Below, one piece after another: positions 39,401 through 50,318 of a DNA stretch of 64,000 nucleotides. The notes beneath the pieces are model-generated. The model was not told where the DNA came from and did not search any database. It worked only from the letters and a program-made list of their open reading frames with translations. Made by a program: the position numbers and the translations under genes. Source of the stretch: Manihot esculenta (lineage: Eukaryota; Streptophyta; Magnoliopsida; Malpighiales; Euphorbiaceae); the NCBI RefSeq assembly GCF_001659605.2, contig NC_035161.2:4110265-4174264 (forward strand), written 5' to 3'. How positions within the stretch are numbered: the stretch's first letter is position 1; each line of letters begins with the position of its first letter.

Positions 39401-42400
39401 CTTTAGGCAATACACAAGACAACTGATATATCTTGTGTTGCCCCTGCTATCGCAAGTTACTTCTTTCTCAGTTCCAGAAATTACACTACCACCTACTCCT
39501 GCTGATACTCACACCGATATCACAACTCTCCTGTTTGAAGTTTTTTCAGAGCCCATTACTCTGCCTTCCCAATGCCATTCGAACCACCGTATTCCTCAGG
39601 AACTAGGAACGAATCCCATTAATGTTAATCCGTATTGGTATGGGCACACCCAAAAGGATGAAATTGACATGCTTTCGGCGATTTTGTGTCGACTGCCGCC
39701 AATTGAACGCCAAGGCCACTATACCGGATAAGTATTCAATTTTAAAAAATATCGAGCTCCATGTAGCTAATCAAGCATCTCCTATAGTTAGAATATCACC
39801 AGATCGGGTAGCTTTGGAGAATGTTCATAAGACGGCTTTTCAAACGCATTCGGGTCATTATGAATCCTTGTAATGCCCTTCGGCCTAACAAATGCTCCAG
39901 CCACTTTTCAATCAGTTATGAATGATGTATTTTGCCCATATCTTCGCCGCTTTGTGCTCATTTTTTTTTATGATATTCTGGATTATAGTCCCAACTAGAA
40001 ATCTCATTTGAAGCACCTTCGGATAGTCTTACGGCTTCTCGCCTCTCATCAATGTTTTTGCCAACCAGAAGAAATGTAGTTTGGGTAAGACTTCAATTGA
40101 GTATCTGAGTCATATAATTTCTACCCACAACATTGCCATGGATCCCTCCAAAATTTCGAGTGTCTTACAGTGGCCACAGCCAAAAACTACCACTGCCATC
40201 AGGGAGTTTTTGGGCTTAACAGGTTATTACCGGCGTTTTATTCGCAATTTGATCAGTTGAAGCAGCCATTACCTCTTCCCCAGTATTGTAGATGCCTGAT
40301 TTCACAAAGCAATTTGTCTTGGAATATGATGCCTCCGGTTCTGGTATTGGCGTCGTATTAATGCAAGAGGCACATTCCAAACATTGGCCACTTCAGCCTA
40401 TGAAAGAGAGCTGATGGTGTTGGTACTTGAAGTGAATCATTTGCAACCTTACTTAATTGGACAAGTTTTTGTTGTCAGAACATATCAACTGAGCCTTCGT
40501 TACTTATTGGAACAACCCATTACAACTTCGGCTCAATAACAATGGCTCCCTAAGCTTTTGGAGTACGGTTTCACTATTGAATACAAGTCTGAATCACGCA
40601 ACTGATGCCCTTTCTCGAAAGGAAGAGGAGTTGTTAACTCTGTCAGTTATTTCTTTTCCTACCTAGTTGGATTGAGACTTACTGGCAGATGATATATCCA
40701 AGGATTCTTTCCTCCAACAGATTATCACTGACTTGGGTAAAGATCCTTCCCTTCATACCCATTATATTCTCATAAATAAGTACCAGTGTTTCAAGGGCCG
40801 TTTGGTACTTCCTGCTACATCTCCATGGATTCCCAAACTTATTTCGAAATTTCATTCTACATTATTGGAAGGTCATTCGGGTGCCCATCGCACCTATAGG
40901 CGGATAGCTGCCTCTTTTTATTGGTTAGGGATGATGAAAATGGTAACTCAATTCATGGCCGCTTGTTTGATTTGTCAACGTGTTAAGCATGACACTCAAT
41001 CTCATGCTGGTCTTCTACAGCCGCGGCCTATTCCACAAAATATCTGAGAGGATATTGCTCTTAACTTCATCACCAATGATATTGATTGCATCTTGATCAT
41101 TGTTGATAGACTATCAAAATATGGCCATTTTATTCCCCTGAAGCACCCATTTACAGCCAAGAGCATAGCTGAAATTTTTACAAAGGAGATTATCCGCTTG
41201 CATGTTATTCCTTGAACCATGGTAAGCGACAGAGATCCCATCTTCCTTAGCTCCTTTTGGACTGAAATTAGCTTCGTTTTAGTTCTGCATACCATCCGCA
41301 AACAGATGGAAAAACAAAGGTTCTTAACAGGACCATTTAAACATAATGGCGCTGTTTTTCCAGTGAAAAACCGAAGACTTGGGCTAAATGGTTAAGCGGG
41401 CAGAATACTGGTATAATACAGCCTTTCAAAGTGTTGTGGGCAAGATCCCTTTTGAGATTGTGTATGGTCGTTCCCCTTCCTCTCTTACTCCTGGTGAAAC
41501 ACGAGTTGATTTAGTTGCTCATTCCTTAGCTGATCGAGACGAAATATTAAGGCAATTAAAATTTAACTTACATAAGGCCCAACAACAAAGGAAAAACACA
41601 GCAGACAAGAAACGTCGTGATCTGGAATTCTATGTTGGTGACCAAGTTTTCCTTAAGCTATGTCCTCATCGACAATAATCTATTTCTTCAAGAGTTAATT
41701 AGAAATTAGCTGCCCAATTTTATGGTATGGTCCTTTTCAAATATTGGCCAGGGTGGGAGTGGTTGCATACAAGTTAGCATTGCCGGCCTCTTCTCGAATT
41801 CACTCGGTTTTCCATGTGACCCAACTTAAACGTGTCGTTGCAAATCATACTCCTGTTTTGAATACACGCACCATTCATAAACAAGAACTTCCAATCCAAC
41901 AACTCTTAGTTCATTGGGTGGGCCAATCGAATGAGAATGCTACTTGGATTGACGCAGCTGACTTCAAGGGCCAATTTCCTTTGTTTAGCCTAGTGGAGAA
42001 GGCTTCTTCTTCAGGGGGATGTGATGTTACAAAGGCAGCAATAGAAAAGGGACCAAAACCATTTATGGTTTATTCTAAAAGGCTAGAAGGGAATAACAGA
42101 ATTGATGACTCAACAGGGGGCATGTGAGAGAGGCTAGTAATTGTGATAGATATCAATTATAAATAAGAGAGCATAGAATGAGAAAGGCATGTTTTGATTT
42201 CCTTGTATGTGGTGACTCCTTGTGAGTGGCTGGTTATACTCTACTATAATCAGATTTCTTTCCTTGGCTATTTGGCCATTGATATCAGTAAAGAAACACC
42301 CATTCATCTCCTTCAGGTTGTTTGTTCATTAATTGTTCCTTACTCTACCAGAAAGACTCGAGAGAAAGAAGATATTCTTGTATTACTTGGTGGAATGAAA

Positions 42401-44153
42401 ATCTCAGTTACAGGGTACTTTTATACTCACTTAGCTAGTAAGTGTCATTAACTTTCTCTATCAAATCTAAGAAATTCTCTAACTACTAATGCAATTCCCT
42501 CCAAAAGCTAACTGATTCTTTTCCCTCCAACAATATCAAGTACGTGACAAAAATTTAATTCCACTTAACTATACAGTTATAATCTCATAGAAGTTAACAA
42601 TGAAGCCAGCTCAACATTTTAGCTTTTTTGCATGAGTATGAGACTTTTCATTGACAAAACAAGGTGCTCATAAAAGTTAAAGCACTGACACTATCAGATT
42701 TATTATTCTCACCTGTCCTTGACACTGCAACACGGTTCCATGCTCTCAAGTTTTGCAGCAATGTTTGCAACAGATCCCTTTGCAATGTTGTTTAGGTAAA
42801 CCATAGGTGTTTTTCCAATAAGCTGTATTACAAAGAAAGCGAAGAAACAAACAAATAACCATTAACACAAGTGCTTTCAGTTGGTTAACAGACTAAGTTA
42901 CTGATAACTTAGTATAATGAGAAACACAGTAGAAATTGAGAGAGAATCAATATAGTCAGTTCATAAACACCTTTCTGATTATATATGAAACCAACTATCT
43001 ATGTGGTAATTATAGAAAGATACTGGTAGGTTAATTTCACAAAAAATTAGACTGTTTAGATAAAAAAATTTTGGTTATTTCCTAATGGGAAATATTTGCC
43101 CGGACGCGGTCCACCATAGACCAAGGCACGCTAAGGCACAAACAAGTGGATCCTGCAAAAAAATATATAAGACTCACTTTAATATCTCTTGGTACGTGGG
43201 TACAGGGTAGACCAGGTCCCCTAAAACTTTCCCATTGCTAATTGAATGTTGAGAAAGGCATATATAACTGCAGCAGTATACAGTTGGCTTGATAATATAA
43301 TATCTACTAATTACTTGATAGCATTTATTCAAAAAAAAAAATTACATGATAGCAATGAACTATACGACAACTGAACGCAGATGGCTTACTTGTTAGGTTC
43401 TGTTTGGACAGTATGAGGGAATGGTAATTAATGGAAGGGAAAATGAGGGAAGGGTAAACAGGATTATAATTAAAAAAAAAAATTGCATCTTTGGAAATAA
43501 GTGAATTAATGGAAAGGTAAAGGAAACGTATTGTATATTAACAAAAAAGTATAAAGAAAAAAAAGGGAGAAGAAAAAAAAAATACAAAACTACCCTCACC
43601 TCCCCCTCCTTGAAGATTTGAGATTTGAGGGAGAAGAGGCAAGGCTTACCCCTCCTCCTTAACCCTCATCCAAACAGAGTGTTAGGAACGACATGATCAC
43701 AGTCGTGAAATATCAATATCATCAAATTCTCAATTATTAAACTAAACCCACTTGAGCAATCCATTAAACTCTTCCATAAATGTTTCAGCTATCCATTACA
43801 GACTAAGAAACAAACAAAAACTCCAAAATTCTCCACAATGAAACTGACAAATTCAGAATTCTGACAAAAGAATGCGAGAAACCAACCTGAGTGACATCCT
43901 CAGCAATATTGAGGCCTTCAACCTCAGTTTGTGGCTTAACGGACACTTTGCACACGACAGACGAAGCAGAGGAACCATAATTGCACTTCTTGTACTTGAG
44001 ACTCAAGTGAGATGTGGATATATCAGGAGCCACCAGGCACTGTTTGAAGAAAGGCTCAGATGAAGAGGAGGAGAGCAAAAAAAGCTCCGATTTTGGGGAT
44101 TTCAAGACTGGAGATGTCAACCGATTCATCATTAGAGAAGCTGATGTTGCCAT
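24470..44153 (-). CDS. OASTL: Cysteine synthase / O-acetylserine (thiol) lyase, plastid type
   Basis: This PLP enzyme makes cysteine from O-acetylserine and sulfide, the last step of sulfur assimilation. Exons: 43887-44153, 42713-42822, 37163-37220, 29566-29829, 28836-28973, 28590-28641, 28162-28241, 27390-27449, 26769-26849 and 24470-24562. That is 1203 bases, 400 residues plus TGA, with GT/AG borders and phase kept throughout. Residues 1 to about 60 are a Ser-rich transit-peptide-like leader ([10 protein letters not shown]...SSASSVVCK), so plastid targeting is likely. The PLP lysine is K124 in CCSVKDR, the substrate loop is TSGNTG (152-157), the phosphate loop is GTGGT (259-263), and GISSGA and FPSFGERY lie near the C-terminus. 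An upstream in-frame ATG at 44213 would add 20 residues; the 44153 start fits family members better. Introns 2 and 3 (5.5 and 7.3 kb) hold LTR retrotransposons in the opposite orientation. No broken exon was found. A mitochondrial isoform is the alternative. Confidence 0.95.
26253..26296 (+). promoter_or_regulatory. snRNA-type USE + TATA pair, in a TRIM/LTR-like fragment
   Basis: GTCCCACATCG at 26253-26263 matches the plant snRNA upstream sequence element (RTCCCACATCG). TATATAATA follows at 26288-26296, a 24-base gap, which is the spacing typical of Pol III-transcribed plant snRNA genes (U6, U3). No U6, U3 or 7SL sequence follows. The downstream text (AACTTGGGTTAACCATTTTGGG) looks like LTRs of short non-autonomous retroelements that also carry TCCCACATCGG, so a retroelement fragment is the likelier explanation. 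It is within intron 9 of the cysteine synthase gene. Confidence 0.4.
26927..26944. repeat. Homopolymer of 18 G
   Basis: There is an uninterrupted run of G (C on the transcribed strand of the host gene) in intron 8 of cysteine synthase, 78 bases from exon 9. Runs this long are prone to length error in sequencing and to slippage. Confidence 0.95.
29830..31600. other. Intron 3 of cysteine synthase, unassigned part
   Basis: This part of the 7.3-kb intron has no recognisable protein domain. Around 30230-30420 there is prose-like repeat sequence (ATCCCTAGATTACCATTATT...) of the kind found in non-autonomous DNA elements, without boundaries I can define. 31140-31460 is CT-rich. Confidence 0.3.
32460..32573 (+). 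repeat. Short LTR of a TRIM-like element with primer site
   Basis: The 114 bases start TGTTGAATCCCATATCAG and end AAATTTAACA. They are followed by TGGCATTAGAGCCA, a degenerate tRNA-Met primer-binding site. This is the usual form of the left LTR of very short LTR elements. It interrupts the copia gag; copia-like coding resumes after about 32960. I could not find a matching second LTR. Confidence 0.6.
34794..35363 (+). repeat. 285-bp tandem duplication in the copia relic
   Basis: Bases 34794-35078 are repeated at 35079-35363 with one visible substitution (GATGTC versus GATGCC). Both copies start CATGGTTGAGAAAATGACTG, and the second copy runs into CATGGTTTGGACG. The duplication covers the RT start and includes the same in-frame stops in both copies, so it arose after the element was already dead. 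Confidence 0.95.
36291..36324. repeat. (TAA)n microsatellite
   Basis: A run of TAA/ATA trinucleotides, with one GAT interruption near the start. It lies in intron 3 of the cysteine synthase gene, between the copia relic and exon 3. The rest of 35823-37162 shows no feature I can assign. Confidence 0.9.
37509..37781 (+). repeat. Left LTR of the intron 2 gypsy element
   Basis: It begins TGTTACAAAGGCAGCAATAG and ends TTACTCTGCCA, 273 bases. Compared with the right LTR it lacks about 53 bases after AAAGGCATG, which includes the CCTTGTATGTGGTGACTCC segment. Confidence 0.9.
37810..42000 (+). pseudogene. gypsy gag-pol remnants
   Basis: Gag starts near 37810 ([20 protein letters not shown]) and continues after a frameshift at 38123 with [20 protein letters not shown] and [20 protein letters not shown]. 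The protease motif [10 protein letters not shown] is at about 39095. RT pieces are [20 protein letters not shown] (about 39685), [16 protein letters not shown] (about 39880) and a YDIL active-site relic (about 39970). RNase H has [14 protein letters not shown] (about 40318). Integrase has the zinc segment [17 protein letters not shown]...CLICQ (40870-40980) and [20 protein letters not shown] (about 41394). A C-terminal stretch [19 protein letters not shown] (about 41900) resembles a chromodomain. Numerous breaks exclude function. Confidence 0.85.
42025..42350 (+). repeat. Right LTR of the intron 2 gypsy element
   Basis: It begins TGTTACAAAGGCAGCAATAG, ends TTACTCTACCA and is 326 bases. It keeps the ~53-base segment missing from the left LTR. 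The target duplication GAAAG follows directly. Confidence 0.92.
43398..43678. mobile_element. hAT-type MITE in cysteine synthase intron 1
   Basis: The 281-bp segment has short inverted ends (TTCTGTTTGGA at the left, TCCAAACAGA at the right). Flanking 8-mers are TTGTTAGG (43390-43397) and GTGTTAGG (43679-43686), which match at seven of eight bases. An 8-bp duplication and CTGTTTGGA-type ends fit hAT MITEs. It contains no coding sequence. Confidence 0.6.
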
Positions 44154-45117
44154 TCGTGCGCCGACCAAAAATGGGGGCCTTTCCCCTCTTTCCTTCAAGC
44201 AAAGCTCTTCCAAAAACGATAGCAGCTTCCTGATAATGTAATTTTTAAAGGGATTTTATGTTTATTTTTTCAGGTTTTTTCCGCAAAATTACCATCAAAT
44301 CCTTAATTTTTTAAAAAAATCACTATTTTATTCATATTTCAAAATCATTCTATTTTATAAAATTAAATTTATATTTTTATAAAAAATTAAATAGTATAAA
44401 TATTTAAAATTATAATAATTAAATAATATTAATAATTATTTAATATAAATATTTAACACTAATTAATTTATTTTTAATATAAAAATTAAAAAATTAAATT
44501 TTATAAAATATAGAAATATTTTAATTTAATAATTTTAAAATATGAATGTAAATTTTTTAAAAATTCGAGAATGTTCAACAATTTTTTTTTAAAGGAAAGA
44601 TTTTATGTTTAGACATGTATTTAAAGATATGGTTAATATAATTAAAATTAAATTTTATATTTTTTTAATTAAAATTAAAAATTGAAAGAATAAAATTTAA
44701 AATTTAAAATGTACTTATTATTATATTAAGTTTGTAAGTGTAAAATTAAATTTTATATTATTTTTTAATATATTTTTCATATTAATATTCCATCATTAAT
44801 TTATTAATATATTTTATTTCTAAATTAAAATTAAAAAAATATTTTCATTCATAGAAAAATATTTTTCATACAATTTATTTTACATAAACAGACAAGCCTG
44901 AAGGGAAAAGAAGAGTGAGAAGAAAGAAAAACACCGGACGGAATAGCGTCCCAATTCATTCCCAGCAAGACTGCAACCACGCACACAGCGCCAAATGATT
45001 GTGGTCCACTTCAACAAGTACCACTCATTTTCCGAATAAAGAATTCACAATTCAAGCCATTGAATTAAATAATGCAATTAACAAAAACATACCCAATTAA
45101 AAAATAATAATAATTAT
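44154..45117. other. Cysteine synthase promoter region and AT-rich spacer
   Basis: The bases just above 44153 should hold the 5' UTR and promoter of the cysteine synthase gene, though no TATA box stands out. 44240-44880 is extremely AT-rich. The stretch 44890-45117 should include the 3' UTR of the membrane-protein gene that ends at 45118. Confidence 0.35.
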
Positions 45118-45684
45118 CTAAACTTGGAATGGCCAAGGCCAGTTCTTCATCTCCTCTTCTTGATATTTCCCACCGGCGGCCAAAGAACCACCACCAGCAC
45201 CGCCACTTCCTTCCACAAAAGCGTAGTATCTGAGCAAAAATGCCAGAGTCAAAACAACCCATTCCAAGCAAAATATCAACACACAAAGCCCACCAGCCAG
45301 CTTCAATATCACAGCTCCATCTTCTTCCCTAACATAAGATTTCAAGTACCCCAAGAAATCTCCAGTCTGTGTGAAGATCAACACCGATACTGACCCTTGA
45401 AATATTGCAGTGAGTGAAATAGTCACCATGTGAGCTGCATACCATTTGCTGGACCCAGATGTGGCGACGGCACTGCCGGAGACGGCGCCGATGATGGTGA
45501 GAATGTGGAGGAGAATGAGGAAGAAGCCACAGAGAGATGGAAATAAACGCAGAGAGAGTGTAAGGAAGATGCAACTGGAGGCCGCACTTAGTAGAATGTA
45601 GTTGCAGATTAAGAAGAATTTGTGCATCCGATGGTGAGATTGAACCACCGGTGAAGATTGATTATGGCGAATGAAGACACCCAT
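45118..45684 (-). CDS. Plant four-pass membrane protein of unknown function
   Basis: One uninterrupted frame of 188 codons runs from the ATG at 45684 to the stop at 45118, with no intron needed. The short N-terminus has a His-rich segment (SHHRMHK, 16-22). Four hydrophobic segments follow at roughly 23-46, 51-74, 83-108 and 126-152. The loop between the third and fourth carries DFLGYLKSYVREEDGAVILK. The C-terminal tail is Gly/Ala-rich (GSGGAGGGSLAAGG), then acidic, ending NWPWPFQV. There is no signal peptide, enzyme motif or transporter motif. From memory it resembles a small conserved family of plant tetraspan proteins (Arabidopsis At5g16250-like); that link is unverified. The coding strand is GC-richer than its surroundings, as expected of a real gene. 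Confidence 0.85.
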   Translation of the reverse strand: MGVFIRHNQSSPVVQSHHRMHKFFLICNYILLSAASSCIFLTLSLRLFPSLCGFFLILLHILTIIGAVSGSAVATSGSSKWYAAHMVTISLTAIFQGSVSVLIFTQTGDFLGYLKSYVREEDGAVILKLAGGLCVLIFCLEWVVLTLAFLLRYYAFVEGSGGAGGGSLAAGGKYQEEEMKNWPWPFQV

Positions 45685-46610
45685 TTTTGAATTTGTAACG
45701 TGGGAAAATTTTCAGGCGAGGAAGAAGAAGGAGAAGAAGAAATTTTCGGTTTCTTGAACAAGATGAGGAATCGAATGCTTAACGGTAGGATTATATAGGA
45801 GTTCAAAATACCAACGGCTAGTTCTTTTATCATATTGTGATTTGAGATCTGCATTATTGTAACGGCTAGTCGATCGGCTAGTTCTCCCTTTTTCCGTTAC
45901 CTTTAATTATTAATGGGCGAAAGGTTCTTTGACAGAGAATTTATAGATTTTAGAAGGGAATGAGAAAGAGTAATATGATTGAAATTCAGTTCAAAAAAAA
46001 ATTATGGAAATTTCTTTTAAATTTTAAATAGATGCTGATACGAAAATAACAAAACAAATAATTTAAATAATGAGTATAAAAAAGGGGTGAAATTCACGCT
46101 TTTATTTTCAATTTTTTTTAAATAATGTTTAAAAATAATATATATTTTTTTTAAAGCATAACCATTTTTCTTTTCTTCAATAAATATTTTATTATATTTT
46201 GCAAGACTTAGTATATTAATGTCATTTCCAATGCTGTAAAATATTAAAATAGTTTAAAATCATCTTTAATTTTTTTCATTATTTTTAATATTAAAAAAAT
46301 ATTTTATTTATATTTTTCTCTCTTCTTAATATTATATTATTTATTTTATTTTAAATTTATTTATCCATTTCACTTTAAAATTTCATATAATTTTATATAT
46401 TCACCTTAAATATTTATATATTTTATATTTTCATTCAATATTCAAATATTCAATTATATTATATAGATAAATAAAAATATATTAATTATAAAAAATTATT
46501 AATTAAATATTAATTATAAAAATATATTAATTAAACATTAATTATAAATATACACTATTTAAATATTAATTAGCAAATTAAAAATAAAATAGGTTCATAC
46601 ATACTAAATT
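45685..46610. other. Promoter region of the membrane-protein gene and AT-rich spacer
   Basis: On the gene strand CCTATATAATC, about 110 bases upstream of the ATG (plus 45789-45799), is a candidate TATA box. Beyond about 45900 the DNA is very AT-rich with many ATTAAT/TATTAATT words and no gene. Confidence 0.35.
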
Positions 46611-46734
46611 ATCAATAAAAAAATACAAGCTAATTTAGATTATCATTTGAATTTATATATTGCTCCCACAAATATTCATTACGAAGTGCGAAATGGACAT
46701 CTTTATCCTTAATTTTTTTGTGTCAGAGCAAAAA

Positions 46735-49700
46735 TGTAACATCTCTTACCCGTCTATATAATAGCTCAGTAAAAGATGCCTAATACTATATTATATGCAA
46801 TTATATATATGGACTTAAGTTAGCTTTTACATTATAAATTGTTATTTAGTTTGTTTAAATACATGTTAATTCACCAAATAATTTTAAATGGTGAAACTGC
46901 AAAAGTCTCCCCTATTTATTACCAATTATTCTTATGAAAAATAGTCATAAAATCTCAATATTTGTTCATTTCACATTATTAAATCCATAAATAGAACAAA
47001 ATAACTTAAAATAGTAAACACATTTATTTATATTCGTACTATTTTCAACACTCATTTATAGACTCTTGGTAGACTACTAATGTACATGCCAAACATAAAC
47101 AACCTCTGTACAAAACTTATGAATAACTGGTTATGATGATGTCTCTCTGCTGATGCAGAACCAGACCTCCTAACTGTTGCTTCCTCTATGCATGGAAAAG
47201 TCCAATGCGCTGAGCTTATGTCTAGTGGGTGAATAACAATATATATACATTCAAATATAAGTAGAAATATTCATGATAGTTACAATAAAATCCTTTTAGA
47301 AAATGAGTAAAAACTTTATGTGTTAGTGGGTGAAAAGTGGACAAATTAGGTCATGAAATTTTATAACTGTAAGGTCATTTATATTTTGGTAACCATCTTG
47401 TGTGCATGCTAGCAAGGCATTAACAAGTCATATAATTAAATCTTAGCCCCTATAAACTCTTCATAGGATCAACTAGCTAGATAAGGGAAAACTGTATCTA
47501 TATAGCACAAAGTGTCAAACTGTATGGCCTGGGGGCCGAATGCCGTGCCTGTATGGCTAAAAAGCCGGGAAACTATATGACACGTAATGTGTCGAAAATA
47601 TCATATCATGTAGCCCATTAGGGCACAGTAATGCTAAACTGTATATGGCATGCCATACCCTTATGCTATCTATGACTGCCACTGAAGTTTACTAGGGCCA
47701 AGAATGCATATTCACATGTTAATATTTATTGGTATTAAAATTATTCATTTAGATGCTTAACATGTTGAAACAAGCAAATATGTCGAACAATACATTCATA
47801 AGCAAGCACATCAATAAAAAGAGTCCGTAAGAGCATACATATGTGTGTAATAGACCATATTCTCTCATGAGTATATTATTCAGCCATAAACATATTACTA
47901 TTTCATCAAGAATATGTGTGTAAAGTTTTAGTCTACTAAGCTAGCACGTGCGTAAAGCAGGCATGTCAAGCTAGCATGTGCGTAATTTGACCGCAAAGTT
48001 AGCATGTCAATCCCTTTTAGGTCAACATTTACATTTAGGTTTATTTCTGCCTGAGATTGTATCACATTTTTAAGTATCTTTTGTACATAATTAGACTCAC
48101 CTTTCTCATGAACTTTGTGTATTTATGTTTTATCTTTCTAACAAGATATATTACATATAATTCTGACCTTCCTAACTTAAGTTATGAATTTTTTTTTGCA
48201 AGCTGCCCAATCAGATTTTAACCAGTACAGTTTTGGTATCTATTTTTAATCTAATAAAACATATCATATGCATACATTTGCATACAGATTCAAGCTTAAC
48301 TTTCTTCTACAAAGTTTTACGAATACTTCTCAGGGTTCATTTGGCACTGGTCTTAATTCATTTCATTAAGTAAATCATTAGTTATAGTCTAAGTGATACA
48401 GACTGTTCCGTATGCACAATCCCCTATGACCAGCTTAGGTTCACTAGTAATTTGCATATAATTAGCTACAGATTTAGAATTTGGTCACTTCAGGAAAGTT
48501 TTAGCTTTTTGTCTTAGCTTTTATTTGGTATATATTAGGCTTAATTTCAATGATTACATAATAAGTTATGAGACTTCCAACACAGACTGTCCTGTTAGAA
48601 CCTATTCTGTCAGTTTTATATTTTTGGCTCCCATGTTGTATCTATATGCTTTAAGCCTTCCAATCATCATTTCAACATTCATATTACATATCCATACAAT
48701 CAAAACCAATCCTTAATTTTACATATTCATGAAAAAATCAAAGGAAAAACAGAACTTCATACAATCACCAAACCTTTTGCAAATTCTTTTCAAAATCTTT
48801 AGGTACACCTTAGTTACTCTTTTTTCTTGCCTTTCCCCTTTGATGTACCTTCCTCCTTTTGAGTTTGTTCTTTGAAAAGAATAAAAAAAACATGAGTTTT
48901 AATTCATTTAACAACATATAATTGATTGAAAACATATAAGAATATGTTTACCTAACCTAGTTTTCAATTTCTATCACTTACCACTTAAGCACCTTAACTT
49001 CTCTCCTTCTTTCCTCATTTTCTATGGTTCCTTTGCTGGTTATTACACCTTGGAACAGATTTTGCATGGATGAAGGCTTTTTGTCTTTATGGTGAAATAT
49101 GGTGGAGATGAAAGATAAGAAGGCAAACTAATTTTCTCTTTCTTTTGGTGTAGGTACGGCAAACATTGAACAAATGGAAGATAACCCTTTTTCTTTCAAG
49201 CTTGGTCATCTCTTCATGTATGGCTAGGTGACACATGGTAGGTTTAGGTGAAAAAATAGAAAAAGATGGAGGCCAAACTTGGAATTTACTTTTAAACTTT
49301 CCATATTCACACTTTCACCTACTAAACTTTTCCACATGTTTCAATTTAGTTTTTAAACTTTCAATACTCATAGATTGACCTACTAAACTTATATTTTTAA
49401 CCTTTAGAAGTTCATTTCATTTAAGCAAGCACGTCAGTTTTAGTAAGCACCTCAAGCTAACATGTCGAGAAACCCTCAAGCACCTCCCGATAGCAACTTG
49501 ATTCCGACCTGCTTATCATATTAAATGCTTTATTTTAAGATATGTCTGCTTTGTTATTTGAGCTTCATATGATTCGGTTATTACAGCTTAAAGATATTAA
49601 AATACTATTACTGGTCATTCTTATTTTAACTCTGTCTTTGGATGTATAACTCTATATAAAATGCAAGTTGAACCTTTAAACACAACTTTTAGTGCTCTAT

Positions 49701-49867
49701 TTATAGGCAAATTTTGTGTTAAACGGCTATGGATAAGCTAGCACCTCCCCTATTTAGCTCGAGGTTAAGCTAGTACCTCCCCTGAAGCTAATTACTCTAA
49801 CTTTGGAATTGTACAATTTAAATCTAATAGTTGCTTTATTTCTATCTGTAGGTTTTGGAATGTGACA
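46735..49867 (-). mobile_element. Solo LTR (~3.1 kb) of a large gypsy element
   Basis: On the minus strand it begins TGTCACATTCC (49867) and ends GAGATGTTACA (46735), the TG...CA form with partly inverted tips. Flanking 5-mers are AAAAA and ATAAA on the plus strand, four of five matching. The Harbinger transposase reading resumes on each side, which fixes the boundaries independently. No gag, pol, primer site or second LTR is present inside. Long LTRs of this kind are typical of Tekay/Del-like gypsy elements. Inside are repeated phrases such as CTAGCACGTGCGTAA / CTAGCATGTGCGTAA near 47942-47980. Confidence 0.65.
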
Positions 49868-50318
49868 ATAAACTTGTTCAAATCAGATAGTTTTATCGAC
49901 AACCATTTCAACACTTGGAGCCGAAAATTCTCTACCATCTTCAATAGGTGCACTAAGGTCCCGTTCATCCTCGATTATTATATTATACATGATAATACAT
50001 GTAGTTAATGTAACAGCCCGAACGTGATCCCCGGCACTGTTACCGTTCACACCCAGGGCTATCCCTCGCCTGGCCTCTTGCCACCTCGGGCTTTCCACTG
50101 GCGTATGAACAGCTCTTAACATCCCTTCACCCTCACGGGTTCCGGGCAGGATTTGTCCCCTTGGGTTCTCGACGTCGCATCCTTCCCCAAGTGGATTTGG
50201 CCCAAATTTCCCTTAGGAAATTAGGTCGCCTCCCCCACTGCTCGAACCCTTGACCTCCCACTTTAAGGGAATAGTCTGGTGAGAGTGAGTACCAATTGTT
50301 CCATTTGAGAGGGAAGGT

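Larger units (their letters stand above)
37509..42350 (+). mobile_element. Ty3/gypsy retrotransposon with chromodomain-like end, in intron 2
   Basis: Two LTRs frame the element, and GAAAG flanks both sides (37504-37508 and 42351-42355), a perfect 5-bp target duplication. The polypurine tract CAGGGGGATG precedes the right LTR. Internal order is gag, protease, RT, RNase H, integrase, chromodomain-like tail, the chromovirus arrangement. It is inserted in intron 2 of cysteine synthase, transcribed opposite to that gene, and full of stops and frameshifts. Confidence 0.93.

Noticed and set aside
44154..44213. Upstream in-frame ATG adding 20 residues to cysteine synthase
   Set aside because: The added residues are charged (KERGERPP) and unlike the start of a transit peptide; the ATG at 44153 begins MATSAS as expected. 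Not excluded.
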